A stretch of 64,000 nucleotides of DNA from Leptospira neocaledonica (GCF_002812205.1 NZ_NPEA01000003.1:124001-188000); one strand, 5' to 3'. Shown: positions 1 through 8,619, numbered from the stretch's first letter. A program made the numbers and translations. Notes: a model not told the origin generated them from the sequence alone.

Positions 1-19
1 GTACCGGATGAGATTCCCA

Positions 20-1048
20 TCAAAGCTCCCATCCGTTAGAAATCAGGACCTTTCCTCTAGTCATATTATTTGCATATTCTTGGATCGCTTTGTCCGCTTC
101 TTTGAGCGGATATTTAGCTGCGATCTCGGTTTGGAATTCTTTTCCTAAAAGGGAACGGATCTCAGAAGTGATCCTCCAAATTTTAAAAGGACTTTGCTGA
201 GGCATCCAAGAAGAAAGCCAGTAACCTTCTATCTTTTTGTCCTGAAAAATACCAAGTCCTGCATGGTAAGAAATAGGCTCTTCTGATAATGCGCCGTAAA
301 CCACACATTTACTTCCGTAAGGCATAGCGGCCAACGCTCTTCCCGTAATCTCTCCTGCAACTGCATCCAGCATAATAGTAGCATTCAGTTTATTAGAAAG
401 AACTCTAAGTTCTCTATCGAAATTAGGAGAGCTGGAATCCAATACATGTTCTGCACCCAAAGATTTAAGAAGATCCACCTGTTCTTTTCTTCTTACCACA
501 TGAATGCCAGGGATTCCTTTTTTATTAGAAAGCCTTAATAACATTTTTCCCAAGGCAGAAGCGGCAGCTGTTTGAACATATGCCTTATGTTTTTCTCGGA
601 TCACTTGATCAAGTAATGCCCAAGCAGTGATAGGGTTTACGAATAAACAAGCACCTTGCTCCAGGCTTACATCTTTTCCTAAAGTAAAACAAGAATATGC
701 ATCAGTGATCATGTATTCTGCATAAGGTCCGTCACCTTTATTCGGAGCCACGCATGCAACTGGTTTACCCACTAAAGAATTTGCTCTCCAGCCTCCGCCG
801 CTTGCAATCACCAAGCCGCTTCCTTCAAAACCGGGAACAACAGGAAGTTTTTTCTTAATTCCATACAATCCTCTCATGAACATTAGATCGGATGGATTGA
901 TGGAGCCTGAATGTACCTTAAGTAAAACCTCTCCCTTCTTTAAAGGTTTAAGTTCTTTTTCTACAATCTTAGCTCTTCCAGGTTCGTTGCTGTATTCTTT
1001 CAATTCGTATGCGAGATACGATTTTGGTAGTTCGAATTTTTTTGCCAT
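20..1048 (-). CDS. MDR-family zinc-free oxidoreductase (quinone reductase-like)
   Basis: A 342-residue medium-chain dehydrogenase/reductase. The N-terminal GroES-like fold (about 35-125) carries the family signature PGFEGSG (72-78). The Rossmann domain follows, with an AAASALGK segment (about 160-167) where the usual glycine-rich dinucleotide turn lies. The cysteines that bind structural and catalytic zinc in alcohol dehydrogenases are absent, so this belongs to the zinc-free quinone/enoyl reductase branch and probably uses NADPH. The ATG has GAGAGGG just upstream. It lies 12 nt downstream of the ferredoxin-like gene and is probably cotranscribed with it, which would suit a redox job. The true substrate cannot be told from sequence. 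Confidence 0.85.
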   Translation of the reverse strand: MAKKFELPKSYLAYELKEYSNEPGRAKIVEKELKPLKKGEVLLKVHSGSINPSDLMFMRGLYGIKKKLPVVPGFEGSGLVIASGGGWRANSLVGKPVACVAPNKGDGPYAEYMITDAYSCFTLGKDVSLEQGACLFVNPITAWALLDQVIREKHKAYVQTAAASALGKMLLRLSNKKGIPGIHVVRRKEQVDLLKSLGAEHVLDSSSPNFDRELRVLSNKLNATIMLDAVAGEITGRALAAMPYGSKCVVYGALSEEPISYHAGLGIFQDKKIEGYWLSSWMPQQSPFKIWRITSEIRSLLGKEFQTEIAAKYPLKEADKAIQEYANNMTRGKVLISNGWEL

Positions 1049-1060
1049 TTGATTACCCTC

Positions 1061-1381
1061 TCACTCTTCGTCCTTTAACGTCAGATGCCGGATCGCTTCC
1101 GGTTTATTTTCTAGTATATGATTTTGAATAAATACTTCTGCGTCTTCTTGTGTTTTGATAGAAAACCAAAGTCCTTCCGGATAAGAAACCTGTACAGGAC
1201 CTAATTCGCAACGATCCAAACATCCCGATTTTTGGATACGGATCTTACCTTTTAATCCAAGTTCTTGTACTCTCTTTTTCATATAAGCGAGTAATTGAGG
1301 AGATCCTTTCGGGCCACAAGAAGGCCTTTCTCCTTCCGCTCTGACATTCTCGCAGACAAAAACATGCTTATCAAAATACAT
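1061..1381 (-). CDS. thioredoxin-like [2Fe-2S] ferredoxin
   Basis: A 106-residue protein of the thioredoxin-fold [2Fe-2S] ferredoxin family. The four cluster ligands are visible as Cys10, Cys22, Cys54 and Cys58, in the pattern C-x11-C ... C-x3-C that is usual for these proteins, with the phrase SGCLDRCELGP around the second pair. It is full length for a stand-alone member. AGG lies six bases before the ATG. It is the first gene of a two-gene unit with the MDR reductase. Role as an electron carrier is inferred from the family; the partner is not known. Confidence 0.88.
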   Translation of the reverse strand: MYFDKHVFVCENVRAEGERPSCGPKGSPQLLAYMKKRVQELGLKGKIRIQKSGCLDRCELGPVQVSYPEGLWFSIKTQEDAEVFIQNHILENKPEAIRHLTLKDEE

Positions 1382-1544
1382 TAGAGCCTTGCCTTTCCTC
1401 CTAATTTCCTATATAGGCAAAAGCTTTGAACCCATTTTTTCGGAGAATAGTTTGAAGCTCTAACGGTTGCCAGAACCTAAAAAAGATTTTTTTATGGTCT
1501 AAGAGGCTCGATTCGCGAGTATTTACTCATATTTGGAGAATAGG

Positions 1545-2018
1545 ATGAAACGATCCGTACTACTAATTTTATTATCTTCATTATTATATTCCCTTTCTTT
1601 CTGCAAAAAGGAAGAGAAGCCTGTATTGGAGACCGAAAAACCTCTTTTCGAAAAAGTTTTGTCGGAAAACGATAAGATAATTCAACTTCTCTTAACAACA
1701 GAAGGAGTTTCGCCTGATGTAAGCGGATTAATTTCTTCCTTAAATTCTTTGGGAGAAGTAAAAGGTGGCTTGGAATCTTTTGCCATAGATATGAAGAATG
1801 TACTAGAAGAGGCAAAATCGTCGGATGTGAAAGTATCCTTTGAGGCCTATTCCAAGTTTAGCGAAGTTTTGGCGAATACTATGAAGGTCCACGGATTACA
1901 GTCTGGAAGAAACCGTTTCTATTGTCCAATGGTCAAAAAGACATGGGTATTTTCCGGTATGAAAATCCTAAATCCTTACGCTCCGGATATGCGTGATTGT
2001 GGTGATCTTATTCCCTGA
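1545..2018 (+). CDS. DUF3347-like lipoprotein with C-terminal YCPM motif
   Basis: A 157-residue predicted exported lipoprotein. I start at ATG (MKRSVLL) because GGAG lies six bases upstream; a TTG 12 bases earlier is in frame but has no better site. A hydrophobic signal ends at SLSFC, an imperfect spirochaete-type lipobox with Phe at -1. The middle is helical. The C-terminus has Y-C-P-M-V-K-K-x-W, then N-P-Y and D-C-G, which resembles the end of DUF3347 proteins often found with copper and silver efflux. Metal binding is inferred only from that likeness. The end overlaps the next gene by 26 bases in another frame. Confidence 0.7.
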   Translation: MKRSVLLILLSSLLYSLSFCKKEEKPVLETEKPLFEKVLSENDKIIQLLLTTEGVSPDVSGLISSLNSLGEVKGGLESFAIDMKNVLEEAKSSDVKVSFEAYSKFSEVLANTMKVHGLQSGRNRFYCPMVKKTWVFSGMKILNPYAPDMRDCGDLIP

Positions 2019-3006
2019 AAACGAAAGACAACAAGAAAGAACCTGTCTAGCGGGAGTCTCCGAGTCCAAACCCTGTCCCGGCAATTGTAGGGATTTTTAC
2101 AGGGAGTCGAATTGGAATGATTCCGGTGAACAGGCTTGTTTTGCCTTCGAAAAATTAGAAAAGTTTTTAGAAGGAGTCAGTTCATTTTCAGTCGGCGCCA
2201 CTGCATTCCAACAAGCTCCTGCAGATATCTTAGAAAACTTTTCCACAAGATCTGAAATCGGTTTCGACCTGGTTCGATACTTTCTTTCCATATCTTCTCC
2301 AGATCAGGTCATGTCCACAATCCTGGAAATGGACGATTCTTTACTTTATAGGATCGTAAAAGAAGACTTTAAAATATTCCAAAAACTTAAAAAAGAGAAG
2401 AAGGTCTTCGGGACTGAAACTAACTTTTTGGATTCTAAGGCAGCCCAATTCTGGAACGGACTTCCGCCTGAAAGGATTTCTAAATTTATATTATTCTGTC
2501 TTAGAACCAAGAAAGATAATATATTCGCAGCCAGATTTTTAGGACTCATGCCGATCGAAACACTTCTCATACTTGGAGAATCCTTAGGATTAAATAAAGA
2601 AGAAGAAGCGGAACTCTACAAAGGATTGGAAGAATCTTTATACGAATTCCCGATTCGATTCCCTGCGATCTATCCTCATTTGCTGGAATTATTTTCGGAA
2701 GATCCCGAAATCAATATCATACTTTCCACAATGGAAGGACTTGTAGAAAGAAAAGAGTCCCTATTAAGAGCAAGGGAAGAAGTCCTCAAAATTATAGAAG
2801 AAGCTCACAAAAAGAACTCCCACCAAGAAGTATTAAATTATCTGAATACTTTGGACAAAGATGCGGCTCTGGAAATTTTAGGAATGTTAGAAGAGCAGAG
2901 CCATATAGGATTTTCTGAAAAAAGCCTATTATCCGCCTATATCAAAGGAGAAGAGTCCGACTTTATCACCTTCGGAAAAAGGCAGCAAGTTTTCAGAGTA
3001 AAATAA
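1993..3006 (+). CDS. hypothetical protein with N-terminal cysteine cluster
   Basis: A 337-residue protein I do not recognise. It has four cysteines near its start (18, 28, 32, 49), then a long, mostly helical, charged body without signal peptide or membrane segment in the main part. The first codon used is GTG inside the end of the lipoprotein gene; GTG codons 6 and 9 bases later are alternatives and no clear ribosome site separates them. The overlap suggests translational coupling to the lipoprotein, whose own C-terminus carries paired cysteines. Repeated helical segments in the last 200 residues suggest a repeat-like fold. No function is proposed. Confidence 0.65.
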   Translation: MIVVILFPENERQQERTCLAGVSESKPCPGNCRDFYRESNWNDSGEQACFAFEKLEKFLEGVSSFSVGATAFQQAPADILENFSTRSEIGFDLVRYFLSISSPDQVMSTILEMDDSLLYRIVKEDFKIFQKLKKEKKVFGTETNFLDSKAAQFWNGLPPERISKFILFCLRTKKDNIFAARFLGLMPIETLLILGESLGLNKEEEAELYKGLEESLYEFPIRFPAIYPHLLELFSEDPEINIILSTMEGLVERKESLLRAREEVLKIIEEAHKKNSHQEVLNYLNTLDKDAALEILGMLEEQSHIGFSEKSLLSAYIKGEESDFITFGKRQQVFRVK

Positions 3007-3040
3007 AGATCTAAAGAAATTCGCAATCGAGCGGAAATAT

Positions 3041-4507
3041 TTAGACCCTTTCTTCTACCTCGTATTCCTTGAATAAACTCTTTTGATTTCCCATATCGCT
3101 TTGGAATTCCACTGGATAATCCGAAGTGAAACAAGCGTTGCAGAAACCTCCGCCCCTATGCTCGCTAACCGCTTTGTGCATAGAATCCACTGAAAGATAT
3201 GCAATGGAATCCACTCTTAGATACTTTCGAATCTCTTCGATCGTATGAGTAGCAGCGATCAATTCTTTATGGGTGGGAATGTCGATACCGTAATAACAAG
3301 GGGAAACTGTAGGAGGAGCGGAAACTCTTAAATGGATCTCGGTGGCACCTGCATTTCGGATCATCTTAATGATCTTGCGGCTGGTTGTCCCTCTCATGAT
3401 GGAATCGTCTACAATCACAACACGTTTTCCATCCACTACATTCTTCACTACGTTGTACTTTATCTTGGCACCGAAATCTCGGATCTTTTGGTCCGGTTCG
3501 ATGAAAGTTCTACCCACATAGTGAGAACGGATGAGTCCCGATTGAAAAGGAATTCCAGAAGCTTCTGAATATCCTAAAGCTGCGATATTTGCAGAATCCG
3601 GAACAGGAATCACAACGTCAGCCTCTACAGGAAGTTCTTGAGCGAGTTGATTTCCAAGCGCTTTACGGACCTTATACACTGACTCACCAAAAATATTGGA
3701 ATCAGGTCTTGCGAAATAAATGTATTCGAAAATACATAGAGCCGGTTTTGCAGGAGGGAAAGGATAGAAGGAACGGGTTCCTGTTCTATCCACAACGATC
3801 ATCTCACCTGGCTCCACATCTCTTTCGTAAGTGGTATCAGTGATATCGAATGCGCAAGTTTCGGATGCGAATACGATGGATCCGTCATCCCTTCTTCCCA
3901 TTACCAAAGGACGGAAACCGTTCGGATCCCTGACTGCAATCAATTGGTTTTTGGTAAGAACAACCAGGGAATATGCCCCTCTTACTTTTTTCAGAGCAGA
4001 AGAAAGCGCAGAAAGCAGATCCGTCTCTCCGGAGCGAGCCATCAGGTGGACAATCACTTCCGAATCGATTGTGGTTTGGAAAATGGAACCTTCTTTTTCC
4101 AGTTGGGAACGAACTTCCCAGGAATTTACCAGGTTTCCATTATGAGCCAGAGCGATTGGCCCCAAATGGGACTCGACTCTGAGAGGTTGAGCGTTCCTTA
4201 AGAAGCTCGCACCTGTGGTAGAATAACGATTATGCCCGATGGCCGCGGTTCCGGTTAGCTCCCGGATTTTGCCTTCGGTAAAAATATTGGCTACGAGTCC
4301 CATCCCGGCGTAACGGTAGAGATGTTCGCCGTCGGAGGAAACGATCCCGCTCGATTCTTGGCCTCTATGCTGCATGGAGTACAGGCCGAGGTAAGTGAAA
4401 TTGGCTGCCTCTGGAGAATTAAAAATCCCAAAGATAGCACATTCTTCTTTTGGTTTGTCATCTCGGACTAGGGTCCGTAGACTGGACGTATTGGGAATCG
4501 AACTCAT
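3041..4507 (-). CDS. purF: amidophosphoribosyltransferase
   Basis: Glutamine phosphoribosylpyrophosphate amidotransferase, the first committed enzyme of purine synthesis, 488 residues. A 22-residue propeptide precedes Cys23, the N-terminal nucleophile of the glutaminase domain (ECAIFGIF). The PRPP loop VVIVDDSIMRGTTS lies at about 363-376. Cys258, Cys404, Cys456 and Cys459 occupy the places of the four [4Fe-4S] ligands of the Bacillus-type enzyme, so this is the iron-sulfur, propeptide-bearing class. GGGGGA precedes the ATG. It converges on the unknown gene upstream in the window and is divergent from rnd, with a 40-base gap that must hold both promoters. Confidence 0.97.
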   Translation of the reverse strand: MSSIPNTSSLRTLVRDDKPKEECAIFGIFNSPEAANFTYLGLYSMQHRGQESSGIVSSDGEHLYRYAGMGLVANIFTEGKIRELTGTAAIGHNRYSTTGASFLRNAQPLRVESHLGPIALAHNGNLVNSWEVRSQLEKEGSIFQTTIDSEVIVHLMARSGETDLLSALSSALKKVRGAYSLVVLTKNQLIAVRDPNGFRPLVMGRRDDGSIVFASETCAFDITDTTYERDVEPGEMIVVDRTGTRSFYPFPPAKPALCIFEYIYFARPDSNIFGESVYKVRKALGNQLAQELPVEADVVIPVPDSANIAALGYSEASGIPFQSGLIRSHYVGRTFIEPDQKIRDFGAKIKYNVVKNVVDGKRVVIVDDSIMRGTTSRKIIKMIRNAGATEIHLRVSAPPTVSPCYYGIDIPTHKELIAATHTIEEIRKYLRVDSIAYLSVDSMHKAVSEHRGGGFCNACFTSDYPVEFQSDMGNQKSLFKEYEVEERV

Positions 4508-4547
4508 GGTCCCCCTTCCGACGCTAGTCTCCCAGGTCGCCTTTTAG

Positions 4548-5717
4548 ATGCAAATACAATCCGATTATATTGTCGTAGACAACGTCCGAAGCCTACAGTT
4601 GGCATTGATTACTCTCTCTCAATCCGATTGCCTCTCTATTGATACGGAATCCAGCGGTTATTACACCTACTATTCCAAAGTTTGTCTTATCCAAATATCC
4701 TCTAAGGGTAAAAATTATATCTTTGACCCTATTCGTTTGGATGATCTCTCCGGGTTAGGACCTCTATTCGAGAATCCAAGCATTTTAAAAATATTTCATT
4801 CCGCTTCAGACGATATCAAAGCTCTGAAAAGAGACTTCAGTTTCAAGTTTATAAACATCGCAGACACGATGTTCAGCTCTCGTTTATTAGACTTAGAACA
4901 GAACTCTTTGTTGTATCTTGTGGAACATTATCACAAGGTCAAACTCTCCAAGAAGGAGCAAAAATCCAACTGGGAAAAGCGCCCTCTGGAAAAAAGTCAG
5001 CTCCAATACGCTGCTTTGGATACAGTTTATCTGGAATCCATTTGGGACAAAATGAGAGAAGAACTCGGAAAACGGAAATTGTTAGACGAAGCGCTTTCAG
5101 AGTTCGTAAAGATTGCGGAAGAAGAGCCCGAACCTTTCGAAGGATTTTCCATCAATTTGGAAAAATTTCCAAATGTTCTAGAATTGGGTTCCGACGAAAG
5201 AAGGGCACTTCATGATACTCTAGGCTTTCGAGACGAAAAAGCAAAAAAACTGAACAAGGCTCCCTTCCGAGTTTGGAACAACGATAAAGTTTTGGAATTA
5301 GTCAAGTCCCGCGGAGAATTAAACAAACTCGTAGATATCGTAGGCAAAAAAGACGCTGAAAATTTATATCAGGTTTATAAAAATCCAAGCGGACCTCCTA
5401 TCCAAAAAAATGATCTATTTAAAAGATCTATCGAGGATTTATCGGGAGAAGAAGCGGACAGATTCAAAAGATTAAGGCAATGGCGAGAAACAGTTATGTC
5501 CATTCGCCGGATGGGTCATAACTTGATGCCGTCTAATAAGAATATCGCGGAGATTGCAAAAAGAAATCCTAAGTCCATCGAAGAATTAAAAGAGCTCGGT
5601 ATTTTTTCTAACTGGAAAGTCGAAAATTACGGACCTTCTCTTCTGGCAGCAATCCAATCTAAACCGTACGAGACTACTTTGTCCGGTTTGATCCCGATCA
5701 AAAAGAAATTTGATTAG
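4548..5717 (+). CDS. rnd: ribonuclease D
   Basis: A DEDD-family 3'-5' exoribonuclease, 389 residues, involved in tRNA 3' end trimming. Exo I is D32-T-E34, Exo II is in FHSASDD (83-89), and Exo III is YAALD (154-158), giving the DEDDy set of metal ligands and tyrosine. The rest contains HRDC-type helical segments (roughly 210-290 and 300-375). The length fits the family. The stop overlaps the TTG start of the Nudix gene by eight bases, so the two are probably translated from one message. No strong ribosome site precedes the ATG. Confidence 0.93.
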   Translation: MQIQSDYIVVDNVRSLQLALITLSQSDCLSIDTESSGYYTYYSKVCLIQISSKGKNYIFDPIRLDDLSGLGPLFENPSILKIFHSASDDIKALKRDFSFKFINIADTMFSSRLLDLEQNSLLYLVEHYHKVKLSKKEQKSNWEKRPLEKSQLQYAALDTVYLESIWDKMREELGKRKLLDEALSEFVKIAEEEPEPFEGFSINLEKFPNVLELGSDERRALHDTLGFRDEKAKKLNKAPFRVWNNDKVLELVKSRGELNKLVDIVGKKDAENLYQVYKNPSGPPIQKNDLFKRSIEDLSGEEADRFKRLRQWRETVMSIRRMGHNLMPSNKNIAEIAKRNPKSIEELKELGIFSNWKVENYGPSLLAAIQSKPYETTLSGLIPIKKKFD

Positions 5718-6354
5718 ATTAGAATTAGATAAATTAAAAAAGGAACTTCCCTTTCTACCCGAAGGAGAACCAAACCTACCGGAAGATGTAGCACATTCTT
5801 CCGTGGTCATGCCTGTGTTTCAAAAGAATGGGCAAGACGGTTTCCTTTTACAAAAAAGAAATCCGAATCTTGCTTCTCATCCAGGACAAATCTCTTTTCC
5901 AGGAGGAGTAAAAGATCCGGAAGATAAAGATCTTTTATTCACTGCTCTTAGAGAATGGGAAGAAGAGATGGGGGCTCCCAACCAAGAATTGTCCGTGATC
6001 GGAAATTACAGAGGGCAACTCACTCACACTGGATTTCATATCACTCCCTTCCTGGCTAAATATTCCGGAGATTTTAAATTCGAATTCAATCCGGAAGAAG
6101 TAGAAAGGATCATCATACTGGAATTGGACAGACTTTGGGAAGCTCCGTTTTATAGTATCAAGGGAAGAAGGAGACCTGACTTACCTTTGATGGAAGTATT
6201 TTACTTCGATATAGAAGAGGGACTGTTATGGGGAGCCACTGCAAGGATCATTGTGGACTTCTTAAGAGAACACGCGGGCTTTGATCGTTCTCCCATTTTA
6301 AGAACTCCTAACCTAAGTTCTGCGCCGTTCTTGGACGTGAAAAAACCTGAATAG
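5710..6354 (+). CDS. Nudix hydrolase, CoA diphosphatase type
   Basis: A 214-residue Nudix hydrolase of the CoA-pyrophosphatase (NudL/YeaB) subclass. The subclass motif LLQKRN...HPGQISFPGG lies at 46-66 and the Nudix helix REWEEEMG at 81-88, with the metal-binding glutamates present. Family members split CoA or acyl-CoA into phosphopantetheine and 3',5'-ADP. The only usable start in front of the conserved region is TTG, which overlaps the end of rnd by eight bases, so translation is probably coupled. The substrate is inferred from the motif and has not been shown for this protein. Confidence 0.85.
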   Translation: MIRLELDKLKKELPFLPEGEPNLPEDVAHSSVVMPVFQKNGQDGFLLQKRNPNLASHPGQISFPGGVKDPEDKDLLFTALREWEEEMGAPNQELSVIGNYRGQLTHTGFHITPFLAKYSGDFKFEFNPEEVERIIILELDRLWEAPFYSIKGRRRPDLPLMEVFYFDIEEGLLWGATARIIVDFLREHAGFDRSPILRTPNLSSAPFLDVKKPE

Positions 6355-6474
6355 TTTCCGTTTAAAACGAAAGATCCAGGGTTTTTGATTTTTCTTTCTT
6401 TCTATTTTTTTGTCTCATCTTCCAATTTTTCTTCTAACCCTTACGTCTCTAAAAAATGTAGTCCTACGAGGTTT

Positions 6475-6566
6475 TCCACTTTAGAGAATTCAAAAGTGGA
6501 CCGAAATTATATACGACATAATTAAAAACTCTTTTTCCGGGAGTTTTAAAGTTCGTATTCGAACTT
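6475..6566 (+). promoter_or_regulatory. three consecutive perfect inverted repeats upstream of the small-protein/ECF operon
   Basis: Three perfect stem-loops follow each other in the gap before the 58-residue gene: TCCACTTT/AAAGTGGA (6475-6482 with 6493-6500), AAAACTC/GAGTTTT (about 6532-6547), and AAGTTCG-TATT-CGAACTT (6549-6566). The third is followed after 17 bases by the AGGAG ribosome site. At least the last two are likely to be in the transcript. They could be an operator, a structured leader or both. No known riboswitch class was recognised. Confidence 0.45.
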
Positions 6567-6595
6567 CAAAAGGCATTTTACATAGGAGCATTCCA

Positions 6596-6772
6596 ATGAG
6601 CAAATTTAAGGATCTATTTAATTCCGATATCCGCACTAGTTATCTAAAAGAGAGCTGGAAAGAAGAGGACTGGTACGAGTCACTCGCCGGCCGACCTGGC
6701 ATTGAACAAAAAATCCCTTACTTTAAGAAGGGAGAAACTTCTTCATTGAAGGTGGCGGTTCTTAGCAGATGA
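6596..6772 (+). CDS. 58-residue acidic/basic small protein heading the ECF operon
   Basis: A short gene of 58 codons with a very good ribosome site (AGGAG, seven bases before ATG). The product is soluble-looking and rich in charged and aromatic residues, with two Trp in the phrase SWKEEDWYES (20-29) and no cysteine. Its stop overlaps the next start as ATGA, so it is clearly part of the downstream operon. I do not recognise a family. Its place at the head of a sigma-factor operon suggests a regulatory or envelope role, but this is inference. Confidence 0.7.
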   Translation: MSKFKDLFNSDIRTSYLKESWKEEDWYESLAGRPGIEQKIPYFKKGETSSLKVAVLSR

Positions 6773-7161
6773 CCCCGGAAGAAAAGGAAGCCCTCTTTCG
6801 TAGTCTAGAAGAGATCAAGTTCGCCATCCAAGCAAGTCAGCCTGGCGGAGAATATAAAGCAATCTTGTACAGTATTCCGATTGTAGGGATCATCTTCGGA
6901 TGGTTATTATTATTCTTCCTATTCTTTTGGTGGTATCGTCAAAGAATGGCGATCATCAAAGCCGGCCTTTACCAAAAAGAAAAATTCGATCTACGTCTTT
7001 ATTCCTTTTTCTTAGGACTGATCCTTACCTTCGTTGGTATTGCTCTTTCCGTTACTTTCATTTTAGTATTAGGAAAATCTTTAGCGATGCTCGGAGGATT
7101 AATCCCTCTCGGAACCGGTTTAGGTCTTCTTTGTTATTATAAATGGTCTCCTAGGAAGTGA
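6769..7161 (+). CDS. small integral membrane protein
   Basis: A 130-residue protein with a short cytoplasmic N-terminus (about 1-30) and three strongly hydrophobic segments (about 33-56, 76-100 and 103-122), including the run LLLFFLFFWWY. This size and layout resemble the DUF6249-type small membrane proteins that often sit in front of ECF sigma genes, but I could not confirm that family. Translation is coupled to the 58-residue gene through an ATGA overlap. The sigma factor begins 53 bases after its stop. Confidence 0.75.
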   Translation: MTPEEKEALFRSLEEIKFAIQASQPGGEYKAILYSIPIVGIIFGWLLLFFLFFWWYRQRMAIIKAGLYQKEKFDLRLYSFFLGLILTFVGIALSVTFILVLGKSLAMLGGLIPLGTGLGLLCYYKWSPRK

Positions 7162-7214
7162 ATCGGTCCTTCTCCAATCCGATCCTTCCATAAAATAGGT
7201 TTAGTATTACTCCC

Positions 7215-7802
7215 ATGAAACCGGAAGAACCCATCCTATGCGATCCGGAGGATTGGGCCAATATCCAAAACGTTCTAGCAGGAGATTTTGAATCATTCGA
7301 ACAACTCGTATTGAAGTACGAAGCAATGGTTTATTCTCAGGCCAAAAAAGCATTCCGTAACGAAGCGGAAGCCGAGGACTTTACTCAGGATGTTTTCCTA
7401 AAGGCATTCGAAGGATTGTCCACATTCAGAGGAAAGTCCAAATTTTCCACTTGGGTCTTCTCCATTGCAAGAAACGAAATCATACGCAGATACCGAAAAG
7501 AACACCCTGAGATAGACGCTTCTATAGACACGTTATCCAGTGATAAGCTGGGTGATAACTTCTCCTCTCAAGAATCCGAAGTATTAGAAAAAGAAACCAC
7601 AGAAAAGATCAGATCCCTGGTGGACAAGTTACCCGAGCTATACCGTAAACCTATATCGTTACACTACTTTGAGAATATGTCCTATAAAGATATCTCCGAA
7701 AATTTAAACTTGAAAATGAACACATTAAAGAGTTATATTTTTCGAGGGAAAGAAATCCTACGCGATTGGCTGAAAAAAGACGATGAGCACGGAAAAAGAT
7801 AA
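7215..7802 (+). CDS. ECF RNA polymerase sigma factor
   Basis: A 195-residue sigma-70 family factor with regions 2 and 4 only. Region 2 holds AEDFTQDVFLKAFEGL and STWVFSIARNEIIRRY (about 57-95); region 4 holds LPELYRKPISLHYFENMSY then a helix-turn-helix (about 140-190). This is the ECF class, which is normally held by an anti-sigma partner until an envelope signal arrives. The next gene overlaps by 20 bases and encodes a membrane protein with a short soluble N-terminus, as expected for the partner. No obvious ECF-type promoter was seen upstream of the operon. Confidence 0.93.
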   Translation: MKPEEPILCDPEDWANIQNVLAGDFESFEQLVLKYEAMVYSQAKKAFRNEAEAEDFTQDVFLKAFEGLSTFRGKSKFSTWVFSIARNEIIRRYRKEHPEIDASIDTLSSDKLGDNFSSQESEVLEKETTEKIRSLVDKLPELYRKPISLHYFENMSYKDISENLNLKMNTLKSYIFRGKEILRDWLKKDDEHGKR

Positions 7803-8151
7803 ACTTCCCGACGAGTTGCGGGAGCAATTGGATTTTTTTGTAAAACCTCCGGAAGGCAGGGTGAATGACGACGTACCGCCCATGCTTAAGAAAAAAGTAA
7901 TGCTTCATTTAGTCCATCTGAGGCATATCCGGCTGATTCTGATCACGATTCTGATCTTGGCATTTTCTCCTTTGACTGCCCTTCTGTTTACTGATTGGAA
8001 TTTTCTCTTCCAAACAGGGCTTTTACATGCGATTTTAGCTACTAGCGGTTTTTTGTTCCTGCTTTTTACGGTTCTAATAGGGATTTATCTTGTGCAAAAT
8101 AAGAGTCCCTATACCAAGGAATGGAAAAACAAGTTAGGATTCGACGAATGA
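7783..8151 (+). CDS. probable membrane anti-sigma factor
   Basis: A 122-residue protein with a charged N-terminus of about 45 residues and two hydrophobic segments (about 51-71 and 82-106). It starts inside the sigma gene (20-base overlap) and ends in an ATGA overlap with the following gene. It has no HxxxCxxC zinc motif, so it is not a ZAS-type anti-sigma. The call rests on position, on membrane topology and on the typical sigma/anti-sigma overlap; sequence alone does not prove it. Confidence 0.6.
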   Translation: MSTEKDKLPDELREQLDFFVKPPEGRVNDDVPPMLKKKVMLHLVHLRHIRLILITILILAFSPLTALLFTDWNFLFQTGLLHAILATSGFLFLLFTVLIGIYLVQNKSPYTKEWKNKLGFDE

Positions 8152-8561
8152 AATATTTCAGTTTTGGGATCGTTTTATCTTTATTGCTTACCTTCGGAAA
8201 CCAAATCTCCGCACAGGAAAAACAGGCCGAGACCAAATTAACTGCAAAAGAATTCTTAGAAATGAAGTTAGACTCTGTTTTCCCTCTCATCCAAAACATG
8301 AGCAAACAGGAAGCAGATATTCTGATCACACAGATCAGAGAAGAAGCCAGAAAATCCTGGGCCCAATCGGATAATTATTTTTTCTTAGTCGAACACCTGA
8401 CCACAATCAAAGCGATAGAAGAAGAACAAACCAGGCTAAAAGGTCTACTTTGGGTCTATATTTTAGGTCTGGCTTTATTTTCAGGATTCGTTCTTTATGT
8501 CCTTTTCCGTCAAAGAAAGTTGATCAACGAGTTAAACGAAATTATTAAGGACCAGGACTGA
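8148..8561 (+). CDS. exported/membrane protein of the ECF operon
   Basis: A 137-residue protein when started at the ATG of the ATGA overlap; AGGA lies eight bases before it, and that start gives a clean signal peptide (MKYFSFGIVL to SAQ, about 1-24). A longer in-frame form would bury the signal. The middle is a helical, charged periplasmic region with LEMKLDSVFPLIQNMSKQEA. A single membrane helix follows (about 107-126) and a short cytoplasmic tail. It is the last gene of the operon and is followed by a hairpin terminator. Function unknown; a sensing role for the sigma system is a guess. Confidence 0.7.
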   Translation: MKYFSFGIVLSLLLTFGNQISAQEKQAETKLTAKEFLEMKLDSVFPLIQNMSKQEADILITQIREEARKSWAQSDNYFFLVEHLTTIKAIEEEQTRLKGLLWVYILGLALFSGFVLYVLFRQRKLINELNEIIKDQD

Positions 8562-8588
8562 TCAAAATCCCCGTCTAAGGTTTAGTCC

Positions 8589-8610
8589 AAAAAGGAACAT
8601 ATTCCTTTTT
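8589..8610 (+). terminator. hairpin terminator after the ECF operon
   Basis: A perfect nine-base stem AAAAAGGAA/TTCCTTTTT with a CATA loop, ending in T5-G-T3. It lies 27 bases after the last gene of the sigma operon. The stem is A/T-rich, so strength may be moderate. Confidence 0.6.
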
Positions 8611-8619
8611 GTTTACTGG

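Noticed and set aside
3332..4201. Several plus-strand frames opposite purF
   Set aside because: They are shadows of a highly conserved minus-strand gene.
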